Shown here in pieces: positions 10,751 to 21,662 of a stretch of DNA of 64,000 bases. The notes beneath the pieces were generated by a model. It searched no databases and had not been told where the DNA came from. It worked only from the letters and a program-made list of their open reading frames with translations. This DNA comes from Ficedula albicollis. Its lineage: Eukaryota; Chordata; Aves; Passeriformes; Muscicapidae. Positions within the stretch are counted from its first letter, which is position 1, and every line of letters starts with the position of its first letter. The stretch spans positions 5,400,410-5,464,409 of the forward strand of contig NC_021680.1 of assembly GCF_000247815.1 (NCBI RefSeq), given 5' to 3'. Position numbers and translations under genes: made by a program.

Positions 10751-12864
10751 AAGATTTTATGAACCTGAAACAGAAACTTTTTGAACTTAAATGTTCCAAT
10801 CACCTTTTTCTGATGCAATATAATTTCAATTCTGAATGGAATAAATGCGTTTCAACAAAAGCTTTCATTTCTTCCAATGAAAACAGGTTGTGCTAATTAG
10901 CTGCCATAATGAACAGAGGCAAGCACAAAGTCACAGCATCCCTGAGGAAAATGTGAGAACCCCAGTCCATTCCCATCTATCTTTCCATAAGATGAATGAG
11001 TGACATATTTTCGAGGAAGTCATTGTAATCCTAATAATAACTTAATGTATTTTGTCTTCTTTATAATACCTATAGGTATTTTTGAACAGAAATGTCATCT
11101 CAAAAGTGCTTTTTCAGTTTTTAATCCTCTCACAAGAAGTGCGCTTTGTTACAAGCCTACTTTTGGAATTTCAGTTCTGACTGAAAAGAATTTCAATGGA
11201 TTCCACCTCTGCTCCTTTTTACAGGCACAATTCCCTTTCAAGCAGTTGTGGAAGGAAGGTATTTTCAGGATCTAAGCTGACAGAGACAGTGGATTCTTCT
11301 TCACTGCCACTCCATTGTGCTTTAAGGTCTCTCGTGAGGAAAACATTAATTACTGAAATGTTTCCCACTGCATGATGGTGGGAAAAGGAGTTCTCAATCC
11401 CAGAGCAACAGAATCCAGATGTAATTTAGTGTGATATGGATTCTACCATTAATATCCAAATTCCTGCCCCAGCTTCTCTTCCAGGATATTTTGCAGCATC
11501 AGTGGGCAATTCACAAAGTTTCTACCACTTTTATCCTCTGAACACTGGACAGATCATGGTTATAGATCTGAGCTTTACATTACTTAGTCCTTTGCAATAA
11601 CTGGATCATGGCAAAACTGGAAGCAGAAACCCTGGGGCTCATAATCTCCATTTTAATCAGGCATCCATTCCTCATCATTTGAGAATTAAAAAACCCCAAA
11701 ATATGACACAATAACCCTCTACCACCACTGGTTTAATTTTCCCTGAAATTATTTTTATTATTGGCCATAGAACAGCACAAGCTGATAAAAGAGCACAGTA
11801 TTTCCCAAAGAGAACCAGGCTTTAGAGAACTTGCTATGGCACCTTCCTGGATAACTTCCTATGAGTAATAAATGGAATGTGTTCACACAAGGCTTAGAAA
11901 ATGGTCACACAGAGCTGAATTTGAGGCAGGGTGTGAGTAATGACAGGCCCACATCAGCAGCAGTAAGCAACTATAATGTGGAACAGCATATGCAGAATTA
12001 ATTGAAATTCAATTATCTGCATTAAAATGCCTCCTAGGAACAATGAAGAAAGACATGATATTTAAAAAATAATAAAATTATCCTTATGTGGTTTTTAGAA
12101 AACAAGGAGGCAGCATAAATAATGAGAAATGAGCAGCTAGATCATTATACAACTGTTCTTCACTGAGGGGTTTGTTCTGGTAGGATTTTGTCTTTGCTAA
12201 CCCCCCTTTGTCTTAGAGGAAAAATTTTGGTCTCTTCTGATTTGATAGACACTGTCATCTTTAGTAAAATAAAAGAAAATATCAGAGCTCTATTGACTGT
12301 TACACAGTGTGAAGAATTTAATGGCTTTTCCTACATATTTGTGGACAAAATTATTCATCAGTATTTATGTAGTTAAATTCAGGACTTCTGTATTGTGCCA
12401 GTGGCAAAGGAAAAAACCCACGAAAATAGCAATGAAAGAAGATCATAAATCAGTCTTTTTTTTAATTAAAAAAAAAATTCTTGCTGATCTATTATGTCCA
12501 AATTAAAAGTCATTCACATGGTTCAAAAAATAGCATAAATTTCCTGTTTTGCTTTGTTTTCCTGGAGTAGATGCATTCTGGATTAGTAATTGAAATTGGT
12601 TCACCAAGACCTGAAGTGAGTTCTAGAGATGGAACAATAATGCTGCTGGAATGTGTTACACGCACGGATCGTGTTAAGAGCTAAATGGAGCTCACCATGT
12701 GTGTGAAGCTGTGAATTTGCTGCTGGCCCAATTAAGTTATTAAAAAAATTAATGAGTATCCAAGCAGCAGTTCCAACTGCAGAAAAACCTAATTATTATG
12801 CAGCTAAAATAATTAGAAACAGAAAGCCTTCCTGCAACCTGTGTCTTTTAGGGACTGCATTCGT
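10751..12864. other. Single-copy sequence with homeodomain-type dyads
   Basis: About 2.1 kb without a gene or transposon. It contains a perfect 10-bp palindrome GCTAATTAGC at 10892-10901 and a longer dyad at 11990-12022 (separate entry). A 91-codon frame at 11000-11275 has no recognised family. Confidence 0.5.
11990..12022. promoter_or_regulatory. Dyad-symmetric homeodomain-like site
   Basis: Left arm ATGCAGAATTAATTGAA and right arm TTCAATTATCTGCAT are complementary across one central base, apart from a 2-nt bulge. Both arms carry TAATTG, the core bound by many homeodomain proteins, so the element could seat a dimer. No conservation or binding data were available; the function is inferred. 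Confidence 0.3.
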
Positions 12865-13078
12865 AGAGTCACAGAATCATGGAACAGTTTGGGTTGGAAG
12901 GGATTTTAGGGCTTACTCAGTGTCACCTCTGCCATGGGCAGGGACATTTTCCACTAGCCCAGGTTGCTCCAAGCCCCATCCAGCCTGGCCTTGGACAATT
13001 CCAGGGATCCAGGGGCAGCCACAGCTTCTCTGGGCACCCTGTGCCAGAGAATTTCCTGTGTAGCATCTCACCTAACCA
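12865..13078 (-). mobile_element. CR1 LINE 3' end, minus strand
   Basis: Read on the plus strand, it opens with the reversed tail (cacagaatcatggaacagtt, tgggttggaagggattttag). It continues through gccatgggcagggacatttt, the caagccccatccagcctggc block and ccacagcttctctgggcacc. The insertion therefore lies on the minus strand. Open frames here are shadows of the element. Confidence 0.95.
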
Positions 13079-13743
13079 TGAGAAACAAATCTACCATGGA
13101 TTTGGAAGGCAGAATCAGATCGAGCACAGGGGATTTTGGATGAGATGAAACTTGTAACTTCCTCTCTACTTCCCGACAGGACTTCCCTTATGTGCCAGAG
13201 CACACATAAACACATGGATACACATGGATCATACACTATTCCCCAGTAAATAGCTTGAGCTCCACCCAAGTAAACTGAGCACAGGCTGCTTGCTATATAA
13301 TTTCTAAGGATTTTGGAGCACTTTCTATTTGATAAACAACATTTAATGATTTCCCAAATGCCAGTGACCAGTGAGACCCAAAGGCTAAAGGCAAATGGGA
13401 AAGGTGGATGACAAAAAGAGCAGCCAACAGTATTTTGGAGGGGGTATTTCTGGCAGCATATTTATAAGTGTTTGAGATATTTAGGAACATTCCTGTAGCA
13501 GTTTCACACACTTGGATTAAAAACTACATCCAAATCTGCACTGGATGAGAAAATATGTATTGTGTACATCTACTGTGGGGTCTGGGGTCCTTTCATTGTA
13601 TAAACAGGATGCATAACTCAATCTACATTCCATTTTTTTCTAGGTAAGAAGAATCAGGTCCAAAGGGAAAAGGTTTTCTGACAGAAGTGTGGCTGGCTGG
13701 TATTTCCTGGAAAATGAGTCACCATACCCATTTCCTAAATGAT
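13079..13743. other. Unannotated single-copy sequence
   Basis: No gene or repeat recognised between the minus-strand CR1 and a possible LTR remnant. Confidence 0.5.
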
Positions 13744-13790
13744 TGTCCTGGTTTAGGGGAAATTTGGGATGAAATCCAGATAACCTGGCT
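13744..13790. mobile_element. Possible avian LTR edge (fragment)
   Basis: The sequence beginning tgtcctggtttaggggaaat resembles the first bases of LTRs of songbird endogenous retroviruses as I recall them. Only about 45 bp can be matched and no second LTR edge is seen. This is a weak call. Confidence 0.3.
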
Positions 13791-13930
13791 CTAACATAAA
13801 CAGCTTCATCATATGCAAACTAAGAAAAAAAGAAGCAAAATGCTGTTCATAAAGTGATCCAAAATTCTTTGAAATTAATTTAATATTTCAATTTTTCAGG
13901 GTTTGAACCCTTCCTCTGTGCAGGAGGACA

Positions 13931-13970
13931 ATATATTTTACATATATATATACATATATATATATATTTA
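13931..13970. repeat. TA-rich microsatellite
   Basis: Alternating TA with two CATA interruptions (catatatatatacatatata). It is likely to unwind easily and has no other function in view. Confidence 0.9.
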
Positions 13971-16900
13971 TGCCTGTGTGTACATGCTAGCATCTGTATA
14001 TACCAGGGATTTTCCATTATCCAAAGCAGATGCACAAGTTAAATGTTCCATGTTTACAAGAATTCTACAAAATAAAATTCTCCTGCAGCAGCAGGAGGTC
14101 TTTTAAATACACATTCTAAGAGGCATGCACGGTTAATTTTAGGCAGAAACATTAAACCTTCTTATGGAAACAGAATTAGTAATTAGTAGGAAACAGTGAA
14201 GACTGAGATTCTTTGTATCTTTCTATTCAAAGTCCATTAAAGGCTTCAGCTTATTTTCTAAATTCAAAGTAATGCAAATATTTCAATAAGCAATGAAGTC
14301 TGAACGCATTAAAGTATAATCACATCTGTTTTCTACAAATCTTAGTGAATAGACTTTACCCAAATGGACAACAAATAGAAATAAAGAAAAAAAAAGGGAA
14401 GAGAACTTGCTGAATTCTGTCTTTTCCAATTAAAGCAAGTGCAGAAGATAATGACTTGTGGTTTTGTACAGGAACTTAAGTGAGCAATCATTATGAAGGA
14501 CTGAGCACCTCCCTGACTGCAAATATGAACAGCTTGTGAAACAAGGACTGAACAAAACTGGTTTTAAGCAAGGCCTCAATTTTTATGCTGCTGATTTGTA
14601 TAACACAGGTACTGATTTGAAAAATAAGCCTCAACCTCCAATCTGTTATTCCTGAAGGACACTGACAGAAAGACAGGAATAGATTTGGCAAAGAGCATCA
14701 ACCAGGTTGTACAACAAATATATCCAGAAGCTCAACTGTTCATGTAAAGGCTCTGTTTTATAATAATCTAAAAAGTTCTTATGACTTCCTGCTTGCAGCT
14801 CACAATATAAGTGAATATCAGTTTTGTAGCTGTAAGTTTGAGAGAGAAACTTTAAAAAATCCAAGAATTTAAGTGCTTTTTCTCACTATTTGTTTAATGT
14901 AACTGCTGTTTGTTTTGTTTGGGAAATTTTTAAAATATACTTCATGGAAAACATAGGGACACCTGAAATTGGAATTTTTGCAATTTTACTTAGAGACACA
15001 GAAAATAATGCTTTCCAGAGTGAATTTTTTAAGTTACAGTGATTTAGAAAATGTACAAATGCAGGTATTTTTGAAAATATTTTATATTCTAACTTTATAA
15101 AATATTTTATAGTTTATTAAGCAAACAGAGCCTAAAGATGCTGGAAGAAACACTTCTTCATGAGAAGTGCCTCTTGAGTTTATACTTACAAAAAAGGTCT
15201 ATGGGAGCTCATAATTGAATCACAATTACTGGAATTACAGACAGCTTGTGGAATAAGATTTTCCTCAAAATGGGCGCAAGAACTGTTTCTTTGTGAAGCC
15301 TCAAACTGTGAGGGCTGTCACACAGAAAGTGAAACCTTAGGAAATGACCCACAGCAAAGTCTTTTCCAATGAAACACAGACATTTCATTTATAGCCTAAT
15401 AATAGGTGGGGGACCTGGAAGAGTTCTGAAGCTGGAGTGAGTTGTGAAGGAAGAACAAGGTGCAGAGTGTCAGCAGGCATAGAAATGATGTCTGATTTTG
15501 GACGTGGCAAAAAGCACAGTGTATAGAAGTGAACTTGGATTAAGGGATCAAAGTGTGTGGCCCTGAAGTGCAAAGCTGTTGGGTTTTATTTCTGGATACA
15601 GCTAATATTTAATAAAAGAAGTCATCTGAGAAACCAAACAATAAGAGGCTTCTCAGCAAGTTCTACTGGCTGCCAGGAAGATGTGGAGAATTTCCATTCC
15701 TTCTGTCTGGCACATTTGTTTAAATACAAATATAATTGGTTCAATATCCAGATGGAATCCTGCTGTCCTAATCTGTGGAATTGCTTTCCCACATAGCCCT
15801 TGCCTATTTTAATCAGTGTAGCAGAAACATATTGATACTATTTCTAATTTTTTCGAGTCTGTTTTCTTTATTGATGAAAGATTAATTAGGAAAAGCACGG
15901 GAGAGAAGAGAGACAGCCTTTTCTGCACCACCATTGCCTTTAAAGCCTGCTTTGAAATGGAAGAGGTGTTCCCTGGGAGTTTTTTGTCCCGATCCAAAAG
16001 GTATTTGTAGAAGCATGACTCACTACTCAGGCCCCTGGCTGTCACTAATCCCTTTCCTGAGGATGACCAGGAAGGCTGACAGCTAATCGATTATTTACTT
16101 AGTCCTTAACTTGTTGTGCTCTGAGGAGTTTAGCACTTCAATCAGTGAAAGATGATGCACTCCCAGCCTCCATTTACCCAGCTCAACATCCCCAGAGCCC
16201 TCAGTCTGCAGGGCCACTCTGAAAACCCTGGTCACAGATCTTGACGAGTTTTGAGGGGGAGAGAAGTTGTTTATGAGACTGAACACAGTTTAAGTGTAAA
16301 TCCATGAAGTTTATAACTTGTAACACGTGATTTTATTTTTCATTTTCCTTTATGTCATGTTTCCTTCCTTGTGAAAATACATGAAAGCAATTAGCCTGTA
16401 ATTGCTAAACAGCAAATTAATGCCAGAGATGTCCAGGCTGACCCTCTTCTTCTTTCAGGGTTTCTTTTATTCATGCAATTTATACTGAAGTAATGCTCCA
16501 AACAGTATTGTTAAAAAACACTGAGAGCTTTTCTTAAAACATGCTTAACATCTGTATTTACTCTAAATAAAAACATTTTCTGTAAGTTTGCAACCACCCC
16601 TGGGAAAGCTGTGGGCCCACAGGATTCACCATGACTGCAGTGATTAAGAGACATCTGGTTCTGGCACTTCTTGTTTAAAGTTCCTTCTTGTTTAAAACCA
16701 CTGTGCTACTTGAGGTGTTTTTACACTCCTGTCTGTATTTTAAATTAGCTAACTCCATGTCTGCTTGCAAAGTTGTGTACACAGATTTGCACAGTTCTCT
16801 GGGCACTGTAATTGTCAGCTGTGGTTTTAAAGAATAAGGAACTCTAAAGCTTGAGAAACTTCCAGGGAGTCCTTAAATTGCACTGAGATTGCTCTCTCTT

Positions 16901-16990
16901 TCTAAATTTTTGTAATTAGCTTTTTTGCTGGACCTTTGTTGAGAAAAAATACAGTTTATTGAATTTTTTAGGCATGCACTCAAAACATTC
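13971..16990. other. Unannotated single-copy sequence, 3 kb
   Basis: Mostly AT-rich unique DNA. A small dyad GCAATTA-gcctg-TAATTGC lies at 16387-16405, followed by AAATTAATGC. No frame shows a domain. The part at 15300-15560 is purine-rich but unrecognised. Confidence 0.5.
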
Positions 16991-17004
16991 TGAGACAAAA
17001 CTGA

Positions 17005-17105
17005 AATTAGAATCCTCCAACCATCAAGGTTGGAAGAGCCTTTTTGCTTCATCCAGTCCAGCCATCAATCCAGCAGTGCCAGTGTGGTCCCTGAATCTGT
17101 GAACA
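17005..17105 (-). mobile_element. CR1-like LINE 3' remnant, minus strand
   Basis: The string ccaaccatcaaggttggaag, then tcatccagtccagccatcaa, resembles the reversed tail of an older CR1 type. Divergence is high and the inner boundary is unclear. A plus-strand CR1 body begins about 90 bp further on. Confidence 0.65.
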
Positions 17106-17189
17106 CATCACCCAGTGTCAGATTATCCATCCGTGGAGCCTGGAGGCAGCCTGGGCTGCAGTGCCCTGCACTGGGGGAGTGCACTCTCC

Positions 17190-17855
17190 TGGGGGTCAGG
17201 TAAGGACTAAAGACAGGAAAACAAACTTCAACTCTTCAAGGAGATGGTAAATGTAATCCCCTGGGAAGCTGGACAGAGCTGGCAGACCTTTAGGGAAATC
17301 TTCCATGGAATGCCAGAGCCAGTGATCCCCAGGAACAAGAAATGGGGCAAGGAGGGCAGGAGCCCAGGATGGCTGAGAGAGACCAAAGGGACAGGGAAAA
17401 ATGCACAGGCAGTGAGAACATGGGCAGGTGGCCTGGGAAGAGTCTAGGGTTGACATTTGTTTGTGTAGGGAAGGACTGAGGAAGGAAAAGCTGGAACTGA
17501 ACCTGGAAAGAGACATGAAGGATATCAACAAGGTCTTCTTCAGGTCTGGTAACCAGGAAAGGGAGGTAAAAGAAGGTGCCACCTTTTGATAAACAAGGCT
17601 GGGAAACTGGTAAAAATGGATGAAGAGAAGGGTGAGGAGCTAACAGATTTTTTGTTTCAGTTTTCAATGGCAACCTCTGTTTCCACACCTCTGGAATGGC
17701 TGGACAGCAGGATGGGGGCTCGGGGAGAAAAATCCCTCCCACTGTAAGTAAAGATCAGGTTCATGAGCACCCGAGGAACCTGAACATCTGTAAATCTGTG
17801 GAACCTGATGAGATGCATCCCAAAGTCCTGAGGGAATTGTTCTTTACTGTCTCTC
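17190..17855 (+). mobile_element. CR1 ORF2 remnant (endonuclease-RT linker region)
   Basis: A decayed internal CR1 piece. Conceptual plus-strand translation gives segments such as IPRNKKWGKEGRSPGWL near 17325-17375 and KSVEPDEMHPKVLREL near 17791-17840. These resemble the part of CR1 ORF2 between the endonuclease and the reverse transcriptase fingers. The reading frame shifts and stops are present, so no active protein is made. The long minus-strand frames at 17196-17742 are only antisense of this element. Confidence 0.85.
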
Positions 17856-18510
17856 AGTACAAATCCAAACCATCTCCTACCCAGTGAGAGAACAGGACAG
17901 GATTATGACCAATTCAAGTGCTTAATTTGACTGGAAGTCTTTGGTGCTTTGGAAGAAGAAAATACCAATATTTTACACTCATTCAGATTTGAGAAACAGG
18001 CTTTGATAGCATTAACATCTTTCTGCCTGTCAGGTTATGAAAAGTTAATCCTTTGGTGATGCAGTGAGGTACAAGTACTCATCAATTAAGTTTCATTGCC
18101 TCACTGACTGTCTGAGGTGTGTTTTGTTTGCTCGTATCACTGCAAAATAAACAGCCAAACAACAAAATAAATCCCAGTCCAATGTGTGAGAGGCATGCAA
18201 CTGAAAGGAAAAATTTAGTTAAAACTTCAAATAAATGTAATTTTTTTCCTCTACTCAGTAATATCAATGTTTTTTCTGCTTGGAGTTTTCAGTGCATTGA
18301 TTATTGCTATTTTTAGGGAACAACAGATAGGATAGCTTGGGAGTGACCTCATGTCACTGTAAGTGCTGCTGTACTAATGTTCATAATTAAGAGGAAGATA
18401 CAATAATCAGTAAAATTTTGAAACCTAACAAAAAAAATAACAATGACACCGGCAGCCATGAGAAGTGGTGATGGAAAATAATGGCAAAATATGACTTTAT
18501 CTGCATAAGT
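17856..18510. other. Unannotated single-copy sequence
   Basis: Unique DNA between CR1 pieces; nothing recognised. Confidence 0.5.
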
Positions 18511-18514
18511 TACT

Positions 18515-18594
18515 CACCCTGCCCATGGTGGGAGGGTGGAAAGGGATGATCCTTAAGGTTCCTTCCAACCCAACCCATTCTGGGATTCTGTGAC
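18515..18594 (+). mobile_element. CR1 LINE 3' tip
   Basis: Only the last 80 bp of the element: accctgcccatggtgggagg, then aaggttccttccaacccaac and the end cattctgggattct. Confidence 0.9.
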
Positions 18595-19904
18595 TCTTCC
18601 CAGGAATTCCAGATGAATCATACAAGAGATGGCTATAGTTACATGTATACAGAAACTTGATCCATGGGAGTGAGATAAATCTTCCCTTCTGACCCTGAGG
18701 TCAGTGACTCCAATGGTCCTTCTAACCCCAAGGTCTTTTGCATTGATTGTTTGAGCAGGTAAAGATCAGAAAACATTTTGATCCAACTCATACCCCCTCT
18801 GGAAGTGTTCAACAAGTGTGTGAATGTGGAAGCATAGCAGAGACCTGAATGAATTTCAGACAACTTGCCCTAATCTGACAGGTTTCAGAACACAGAGGTT
18901 CTTATCTTTATGATGATCCCAGGAATTCTGGGGAATTCTTTTATTTTAAGCTACTTTCTACATCCCTCAAAGCTGTCTAGTGAGAAGCAGCTGGAAGTGA
19001 GATAAAGCATGAGCAACAGGACTCTTGAGATGAATCCAGGTCCTGCCTGGTGTATGTGGAATCACTGCAGATTTTCTCCAGATTTTAGGGCTCTGCAATG
19101 AGAAACACTTGATCAGACATGAGAAGTGCTCATTGTTTGTGCAGCAAGAGACTGAGACCCAGGCAAGGTGTTACAGCCAGGAGCATCTTCCTTTCACATC
19201 ATGGCCAACAACTCTTAGATGTGGATGTTTTCTGTCTGTACACGTGTGTCTGTGGCTGTGTGTTCATACATGTAGACATACCTAGCATCAGATGTCATCC
19301 AGAGTTATTCCAGACTTTGGTAATTGTGTGAACCTCAGCACTTCTCCGTTCCCATAGCAACAGGATATTGCACTGAGGTAGGAGTAGTCTTCCCTTGATA
19401 TGATTTTGATCAGCTCTTTCTGTTGCAAATTAATATCAAATTGGTAGTCAATAATAAATGAAAATACCTTTCAAAGCAGCAGCCAGGGATGTGAACAGTG
19501 TGAGGGGCAGGAAGAATTAAGCCACTGAGCTGTCAGCTGCTTCCCGGAACACAGAACTAATACAGAAAGAAAATTACTTTATTTTTATGGAAACAGTGTG
19601 AAACAGTTTTCAGGAGCATTTCAGTGCAGAACCAGTCATTTAAACTGCATGCAGAATGATAAACTATAGTCTCCTCTTTGCATCCTCATCCCCATCTTGT
19701 AATTGCTTAACTCATCTTTACCTAAAGGAGCTGATGATTCGAGGTGACATGCTATAAATCCCTACTCACACTGTCATTCCTGGAGGCAAAGCCATGCTTA
19801 CAGACTCTATTCCCAAAAAATCCCAAAACCTGCAAGAAAAAGTGACAGGGAAATTACAATGGAAACTCTGGAGGACTTACACAAATATATATTGTTCTTG
19901 ATCA
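18595..19904. other. Unannotated single-copy sequence
   Basis: No gene or element recognised. Open frames here are 60-75 codons without family resemblance. Confidence 0.5.
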
Positions 19905-20006
19905 TGCATCACAAAATCCCAGAGTGGGGAGGGACCTTGTAGATCATCTTGTTCCAACCCCCTGCTGTGTGCAGGGACATATTTCTTGGTTGCTCCAAGC
20001 CCCCAA
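19905..20006 (-). mobile_element. CR1 LINE 3' tip, minus strand
   Basis: Reversed tail with a gtggggagggaccttgtaga block, ccaaccccctgctgtgtgca and ggttgctccaagccccc. It is diverged and truncated at about 100 bp. Confidence 0.88.
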
Positions 20007-21277
20007 GATGATGGCACCATCTGCCTGTTTATAAATGGTTCAGAACATGTTAATTGTGTTAAAATCGTAAAACTACGTGGAAGAAGTTAATTTCATTTAA
20101 TCTGGGAGAAAAAAAAAATGCTTCTCTGACTTTGGAACCAGCGTGCCTAAGTACTGAAATAGAAACCAGGGAAATTTAACCTGGAAATTCATATTTGTCA
20201 GGAAAGATTACATCTGAATAGACAAGGAATAAACAACTCCACGAACCCCATTTTTACAAGGCCTCCCTAAACCAATCTTCTTTTTCTTTTGGAAATTCTG
20301 ACAACCCAGCAGACAAAGCTTTTGCCCACGTGCTGCTGTTCTGATTACAAAACTCCCAGTGCACCATGCACATACAGACATTAAATACAACTTATGCCTC
20401 TCCACAGCTCTTTTTCTTAGCATGAATCCCCAGTGATTTCAACACAACAGCTCCAATGGAAATAAAAGCAGTGATCTCAATTTAGCCTTAAATTTCAGGG
20501 ATATGTGTGGTTGTATGTGTTACTTCTATAAATATCAATGAGCTCTCTGTGAAAACGAGTTGGAGAATTCCTTGCTTAGACAAACAGTCTTTCCTTTTGA
20601 ATATATAATCATTCATTTTTCTACCAGATGGACTTTAACCTCTAATTTTTAAAGTTCAGGGCTTCTGTTCTTGAACAGAGCTGTTAAAATGTGTTCTCCA
20701 AAAAGCCAGTACTCTACCCTGATAATGGGAAAAAGACAGCACATACCTAAAGATCTATATGCTGACTCTCCTTGAGTCATCCAATAAAATAATAAGAAGA
20801 AACCCAAGAAAATTTTAAAAAATACACAATTCTGAGTTGAGTTTTTTACATTGGAGGCAGCCTACTCATGGAAAACTCCAGAGCATGGCATTCAGTGTCT
20901 CTAGGCAATGGAAGATGTCTCACACCAGATGTAGCTTGTGAACCACTTTTATTGGCTCCTTGCAATGTGCTTTGTAAAGAAATGTGAGACTCAAAGAGCT
21001 CTGCAAATTCATTAATCTCATAGAGCAATTAGTGTAAAATCTAGTGAGTGCTAAATGATTGCAAATGAATTAGTTGCAGCATAACATTTAATTTTCAGCA
21101 GTGTTCTCATTTATTTATGTGACACTGGAAACTTTACAAGGCAAATACAAATACTTAGACCCTGATCCTGCAACTGCCATGAAAGAAAATAGTTTTCCCT
21201 CACTTTTCTACCAAAATTGAAAGTTTCTGATTGACCAGGCAAGCGCAACAATGAAGAAGAATGTGTTACTACTCTAG
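20007..21277. other. Unannotated single-copy sequence
   Basis: Unique AT-rich DNA; nothing recognised. Confidence 0.5.
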
Positions 21278-21662
21278 AGTGGCTGGATTTGATGAGCAGA
21301 GGGATGGAGCAGAGGAAAAGCTGGGATAATTGGGAACGCTCAGCTTGGAGAAGCTTTGGTGTGACTCAGTCATGACATTCCAGTGCCTGAAGGAGCTGGC
21401 AGGAAACATGGAGAGAGACAATTTACATGGGATGGAGTGACAAAACAAGGGGGAATGGCTTCCCACTGCCAGAGGACAGCGTTAGATGGGATATTGGGAA
21501 GGAACAATTCCCTGTGAGGGAAGGCACAGGGTGCCCAGAGAAGCTGTGGCTGCCCCTGGATCCCTGGCAGTGCCCAAGGTTGGGTTGGATGGGGCTTGGA
21601 TAGTGGAAGATGTCCCTGCTCATGGCAGGGATGGGATTGGATGGGCTGTAAGGTCCTTCTGG
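21278..21662 (+). mobile_element. CR1 LINE 3' region, tail clipped
   Basis: A 385-bp copy with the usual order: ggagcagaggaaaagctggg, then gggaacgctcagcttggaga, then agaagctgtggctgcccctg and the catggcagggatgggattgg block. It stops at taaggtccttctggg, without the final repeat tail, so the last 20-30 bp were lost or have diverged. The 138-codon minus-strand frame over it is an antisense shadow. Confidence 0.93.

Noticed and set aside
17196..17742. Minus-strand frames of 128 and 150 codons
   Set aside because: They lie antisense to a decayed CR1 ORF2 fragment whose plus-strand translation is recognisable.
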